DNA from: CAVTGO01 sp963734275
GTDB lineage: Bacteria > Actinomycetota > UBA4738 > HRBIN12
Length of the DNA stretch: 64,000 nt
Direction: 5' to 3'
Assembly: GCA_963734275.1 (NCBI GenBank)
Contig: CAVTGO010000006.1
Location: 62,001 to 126,000 of the forward strand
The notes below the pieces were generated by a model, which was not told the origin of the DNA, did no database searches, and saw only the letters and a list, made by a program, of their open reading frames with translations. How positions within the stretch are numbered: the stretch's first letter is position 1; every line of letters starts with the position of its first letter. A program made the position numbers and the translations under genes. This document shows positions 58,886 through 64,000 of the stretch, piece by piece.

Positions 58886-60789
58886 CAGGTCACGACCTGG
58901 TGCGCCATCGAGAAGCCTCGCTTCTCCTTCTGCTCCTCGCGGATCAGGTGCACGACCGCGTTCACGAGCGCGAGATGCGTGAACGCCTGCGGGAAGTTCC
59001 CGAGGTGGCGTCCCGTAGTGGCGTCGATCTCCTCGGCGTACAGCTGAAGCGGGCTCGCGAAGGACAGGAGCTTCTCGCACAGCGCCCGGGCGCGCCGTAG
59101 CTCGCCGATCTCGACGAGGGCGGCCACCAGCCAGAAGGAGCAGATCGTGAACGTGCCCTCATCCCCCGACAGACCGTCGTCGGTCTCCTCGACCCGGTAG
59201 CGGAGCACGAGCCCGTCCACGGTGAGCTCATCCGCGATCGCGAGGATCGTCGCCCGGATCCGGTCGTCGTCTTTCGGGAGGAACCGCAGGAGCGGCATCA
59301 ACAGCAGCGACGCATCCAGCGCGGGAGCGCCGTAGTACTGCGTGAACACGCCGCGCTCGTCCAGGCCGTGGGCGCAGATGTCCGCGTGGACCTCGTCGGC
59401 GATCGTGGCCCAGCGCTCCTGGAGCTCCGTCTCCCCCCGCCGGCGCGCGAGGCGCGCGCCGCGGTCCAAGGCCACCCAGCAGAACAGCTTCGACGAGGTG
59501 AAGTGCTTCGGCTCGCCACGGACCTCCCAGATGCCGCGGTCGGGCTCGCGCCAGTGTTCGATCGCCTCCTCGACCTGGGCGACGACGATCGGCCACACGC
59601 GTTCGGGCAGGCGGTCGCGCGACTTGGCGTGCAGGTAGATCGAGTCGAGCAGGACGCCCCACACGTCGTGCTGCTTCTGGTCGAACGCCCCGTTGCCGAT
59701 CCGCACCGGCCTGGCGCCCTCGTACCCGGAGAGGTGGTCGAGCGTCGACTCCGTCAGGTCGCGCTCGCCGCCGACCCCATACATGACCTGGAGCTCCTGT
59801 CCGTCCTCGCACCGGTCTGCGACGAACTCGAAGAACCCGTCGGCCTCTCGATCGAACCCCAGGGTGTAGAGCCCCCACAACGCGAACGTGGAGTCGCGGA
59901 TCCACGAGTACCGGTAGTCCCAGTTGCGTTCGCCGCCCGGCGTCTCGGGCAGCGACGTGGTGGCCGCCGCCATCAGCGCCCCGGTCGGCGCATACGTCAG
60001 GCCCTTCAGGGTAAGAGCGCTCCGCTGGAGGTGGATCCGCCACGGATGGTCGGGGAACTCGCCGTGGTTCAGCCACTCGCGCCAGTACTCCTGGGTGCGC
60101 CACATGCGGTCGGCCGCGTCCTCGTAGGTCGCGGGAGCCTCGTGATCCGACCAGGACAGCGCCACGAACCGCTCATCCCCGTCGCGCAGGGTCGTCGACG
60201 CGTGCGCCCTGCGGCCCTCGAACCCTATCCGCAGGTCGGTGGTGAGGCGGATCGGCAGGTCGCTGCCATCGCTCCGCGCGCGGGCACGGCCGTACCCCTC
60301 GCCCTCGTACTCCCACGTCACGGCCGCGCGCCCGTAGTCGGGGGCGGGCTCGCAGTCCATCGCGAGCTCCACGTGGCCGTTCACGCAGCGGATCGTCCGG
60401 AGCAGGATGTGCTCGGCCTCGTGGTCGCCGGGAGGCCGCTGGTACGCGACCGCGCGCGTGGTGTCGTCGTACCAGGGCCCGACGAGGAGCGCGTCGCGGA
60501 CGATCAGCCATCCCGTCCGCGTCTGCCACGTGGTCTCCAGCACGAGCGTGCCGGGTAGGTAGCGCCGCCCGGCAGGGACGTTGACCTCGGCCGGCCCCAG
60601 GCGGAAGTGTCCGGCCGAGCGGTCGAGGTTGGCCGCGAACACGCTCGGGCTGTCGGGGCGAGGAGCACACAACCACTCGACGTTCCCGCTCGGCGCGACG
60701 AGGGCATGGACGACGCGGTCGGACAGGAACGCGTACTCGGCGATCGGCGGGAACGGACTCCCCTCTGGGTACCGCATGCCCTCGGCCAT
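58885..60789 (-). CDS. Glycoside hydrolase family 15 (trehalase/glucoamylase-like)
   Basis: 634 residues from ATG 60789. The N-terminal DUF5911-like domain starts RYPEGSPFPPIAEYAFLSDRVVHALVAPSGNVEWLCAPRPDSPSVFA, and the (alpha/alpha)6 barrel carries GGERNWDYRYSWIRDSTFAL, YGVGGERDLTES, HFTSSKLFCWVALDRG and DGLSGDEGTFTICSFWLV with the catalytic Glu pair expected. No signal peptide, so it is cytoplasmic; actinobacterial members of this type are trehalases. It is translationally linked to the MDR dehydrogenase. Confidence 0.93.
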   Translation of the reverse strand: MAEGMRYPEGSPFPPIAEYAFLSDRVVHALVAPSGNVEWLCAPRPDSPSVFAANLDRSAGHFRLGPAEVNVPAGRRYLPGTLVLETTWQTRTGWLIVRDALLVGPWYDDTTRAVAYQRPPGDHEAEHILLRTIRCVNGHVELAMDCEPAPDYGRAAVTWEYEGEGYGRARARSDGSDLPIRLTTDLRIGFEGRRAHASTTLRDGDERFVALSWSDHEAPATYEDAADRMWRTQEYWREWLNHGEFPDHPWRIHLQRSALTLKGLTYAPTGALMAAATTSLPETPGGERNWDYRYSWIRDSTFALWGLYTLGFDREADGFFEFVADRCEDGQELQVMYGVGGERDLTESTLDHLSGYEGARPVRIGNGAFDQKQHDVWGVLLDSIYLHAKSRDRLPERVWPIVVAQVEEAIEHWREPDRGIWEVRGEPKHFTSSKLFCWVALDRGARLARRRGETELQERWATIADEVHADICAHGLDERGVFTQYYGAPALDASLLLMPLLRFLPKDDDRIRATILAIADELTVDGLVLRYRVEETDDGLSGDEGTFTICSFWLVAALVEIGELRRARALCEKLLSFASPLQLYAEEIDATTGRHLGNFPQAFTHLALVNAVVHLIREEQKEKRGFSMAHQVVT

Positions 60790-60833
60790 GGGCCGGATAG
60801 TAGCCGGAGGTCGCCGACCTCGATCCCGACGCT

Positions 60834-61301
60834 CTACGGGGTGACCGGTGTCCGGTGGTCCGGGTGGCTCTCCGGATCGAGGACCCAATGTTCCGACGCG
60901 GTTGCCCGAAAGAGGCGATAGGGCGCAGGCGGCTCGACGTCCTCCCGCTTCCACGGACGCGCTCCGTGCGACATCGACCGACGAGCGTAGACCTCGATGC
61001 CATGGTCGACGTCACCTCCCGTCAGCTCCCCGGCCACGGCCGCCATGTACACGGCCTGTCCGGTACCGATGGGGGCCCGAGAGTCGAACACCACGATGCT
61101 CAGCTGGGGGCGGGTCGCGAGGTTGCGCGAGTGCGCCGCCTCGGGAGACGAGACCCAGTAGAACTCCGCGTATCCGGCCGACGCGAAGTACACGGGCGAT
61201 ACCCACGGTCGCCCGGATGCATCGGCGGTTCCGAGCGTCATGTACAGGTTGGAGTCGAGGATGCCTCTCGCTACGGCTCCGAGATCCTCCTGGAGATCCA
61301 T
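60834..61301 (-). CDS. Pyridoxamine 5'-phosphate oxidase-like flavin-binding protein
   Basis: 155 residues with the split barrel: YMTLGTADASGRPWVSPVYFASAGYAEFYWVSSPEAAHSRNLATRPQLSIVVFDSRAPIGTGQAVYM. This is the pattern of general-stress/PPOX-type flavoproteins. Substrate unknown. The start is 3 nt after the upstream SDR-like gene stop, so the two are co-transcribed. Confidence 0.87.
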   Translation of the reverse strand: MDLQEDLGAVARGILDSNLYMTLGTADASGRPWVSPVYFASAGYAEFYWVSSPEAAHSRNLATRPQLSIVVFDSRAPIGTGQAVYMAAVAGELTGGDVDHGIEVYARRSMSHGARPWKREDVEPPAPYRLFRATASEHWVLDPESHPDHRTPVTP

Positions 61302-61303
61302 GC

Positions 61304-61897
61304 TCAGTCCGACACCCCGACGATGTGCTCGATCCAGTCCGTTCGCTCGAGCGCGTCGAGCACGAACGTCGCGTAGTCGGCCGTGGTGATCGTGCGCCCG
61401 GGCGCCCGCGCGTCCAGCTCGAACCGGTAGGAGCCGACCTGTGGCTCGTCGACGACCCGAGGCGCGGCGCCGATCGTCCAGTCGAGCTCGCTCGCGCGCA
61501 GGGTGTCGCGGTTCCGGCGGTGTTCGCGTGCGTGCGCCGCGAACTCCCCGGCGACCGGGTCGTCGCCGAAGATGTCGTTGTTCGCGGTCACGACGATCCG
61601 CCGCAGGCCCGAGCGCTGCACGGCCTCGACGATCGTGCGCGTCGCCTCGGAGTGCTGCGGCTCGTCCTCGGCGCTGGCGAGCGAGAGGACCGAGACCACG
61701 GCATCCCGCCCGGCCACCGCCGCCTCGACGCTCGCCGGATCCCGCGCGTCGGCCTCCGCGAGCTCGAGCCGATCGTCGGACACGGTGAGCGTCGCGGCGT
61801 CCCGAACGAACGCGAGCACCTCGTGCCCCCGCGACAGACCCTGGTCGATCACGTGGCGCCCCGTGCGGCCCGACGCGCCGAACACCGTGATCCGCAT
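61304..61897 (-). CDS. NAD(P)-binding atypical SDR (biliverdin reductase B-like)
   Basis: 197 residues starting MRITVFGASGRTGRHVIDQGLSRGHEVLAFVRD with the GASGRTG nucleotide loop. No Tyr-x3-Lys pair; strands VVSVLSLAS and RIVVTANNDIFGDDPVAGEF fit the NmrA/BLVRB-like atypical SDR group. It likely reduces flavins or quinones. The PPOX gene is immediately downstream. Confidence 0.87.
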   Translation of the reverse strand: MRITVFGASGRTGRHVIDQGLSRGHEVLAFVRDAATLTVSDDRLELAEADARDPASVEAAVAGRDAVVSVLSLASAEDEPQHSEATRTIVEAVQRSGLRRIVVTANNDIFGDDPVAGEFAAHAREHRRNRDTLRASELDWTIGAAPRVVDEPQVGSYRFELDARAPGRTITTADYATFVLDALERTDWIEHIVGVSD

Positions 61898-61906
61898 CCC
61901 GCGAGC

Positions 61907-64000
<2,094 letters not shown>

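Overview
The window is high-GC, densely coded DNA from an actinobacterium, probably an uncultured member of Actinomycetota. Four observations support this. The block mec / cysO / cysM / murI / metallo-hydrolase / rph / rdgB matches the order known from mycobacteria (Rv1334-Rv1341). Two enzymes belong to F420-type families. GTG starts are common and -4 overlaps (ATGA/GTGA) link many genes. Several small membrane-protein families seen here are typical of actinobacteria. No class-level assignment is possible by eye. No phage, plasmid, CRISPR array, rRNA or riboswitch was seen.

Region by region. 1-2160: a tRNA-Leu(UAG) gene whose last 49 nt are repeated exactly 1.9 kb downstream; a lower-GC hypothetical gene and a secreted beta-propeller lie between the copies, and there is no integrase. 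2168-8034: a stand-alone NuoF-like flavoprotein, then a complete sugar ABC importer (ATPase, two permeases, binding protein). 8035-8464: a non-coding stretch with a third, decayed copy of the tRNA-linked sequence. 8465-25664: mixed housekeeping and accessory genes. These include an F420-type PPOX protein, a HiPIP-like mini-protein, a frameshifted phosphotransferase, a secreted cyclase-family protein, the TIGR02587/TIGR02588 pair, a run of four very small membrane proteins, two acetyltransferases, a PLP decarboxylase, LtrA and a lipoprotein phosphoesterase. 25706-27427: a DedA-like gene broken by frameshifts, then an intact IS481-family element inserted into the CTAG shared by two convergent stop codons. 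27428-34630: a probable reductive pyrimidine/hydantoin catabolism cluster (NMT1-type ABC importer with two permeases, LLM flavoenzyme, beta-ureidopropionase-like amidase), then a histone-deacetylase-like amidohydrolase.

35375-45372: the cysteine/cell-wall/RNA block. Mec (JAMM protease), MoeB-type activating enzyme and CysO sulfur carrier form one operon ending at a hairpin. A 1090-residue secreted subtilase follows, then cysM, murI, a metallo-beta-lactamase-fold enzyme, rph and rdgB. CysO ends in GGIR rather than a bare GG, so it should need trimming, and Mec is the obvious candidate. selD lies just upstream of mec. 45399-64000: a Tat-exported amidohydrolase, a CNMP/CBS/DUF294 regulator, FabI/InhA, adenosine deaminase, a DUF885 protein, a methyltransferase, a class-III aminotransferase with a VOC protein, an ABC-2 exporter pair, a quinone-oxidoreductase-like dehydrogenase coupled to a GH15 enzyme, two small redox enzymes, and the C-terminal 697 residues of Lon running off the window edge.

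The strongest leads are the self-contained CysO-Mec-MoeB thiocarboxylate module with a masked CysO terminus, the IS481 insertion that preserves both convergent stop codons, and the tRNA-Leu-bounded segment with its second decayed relative.
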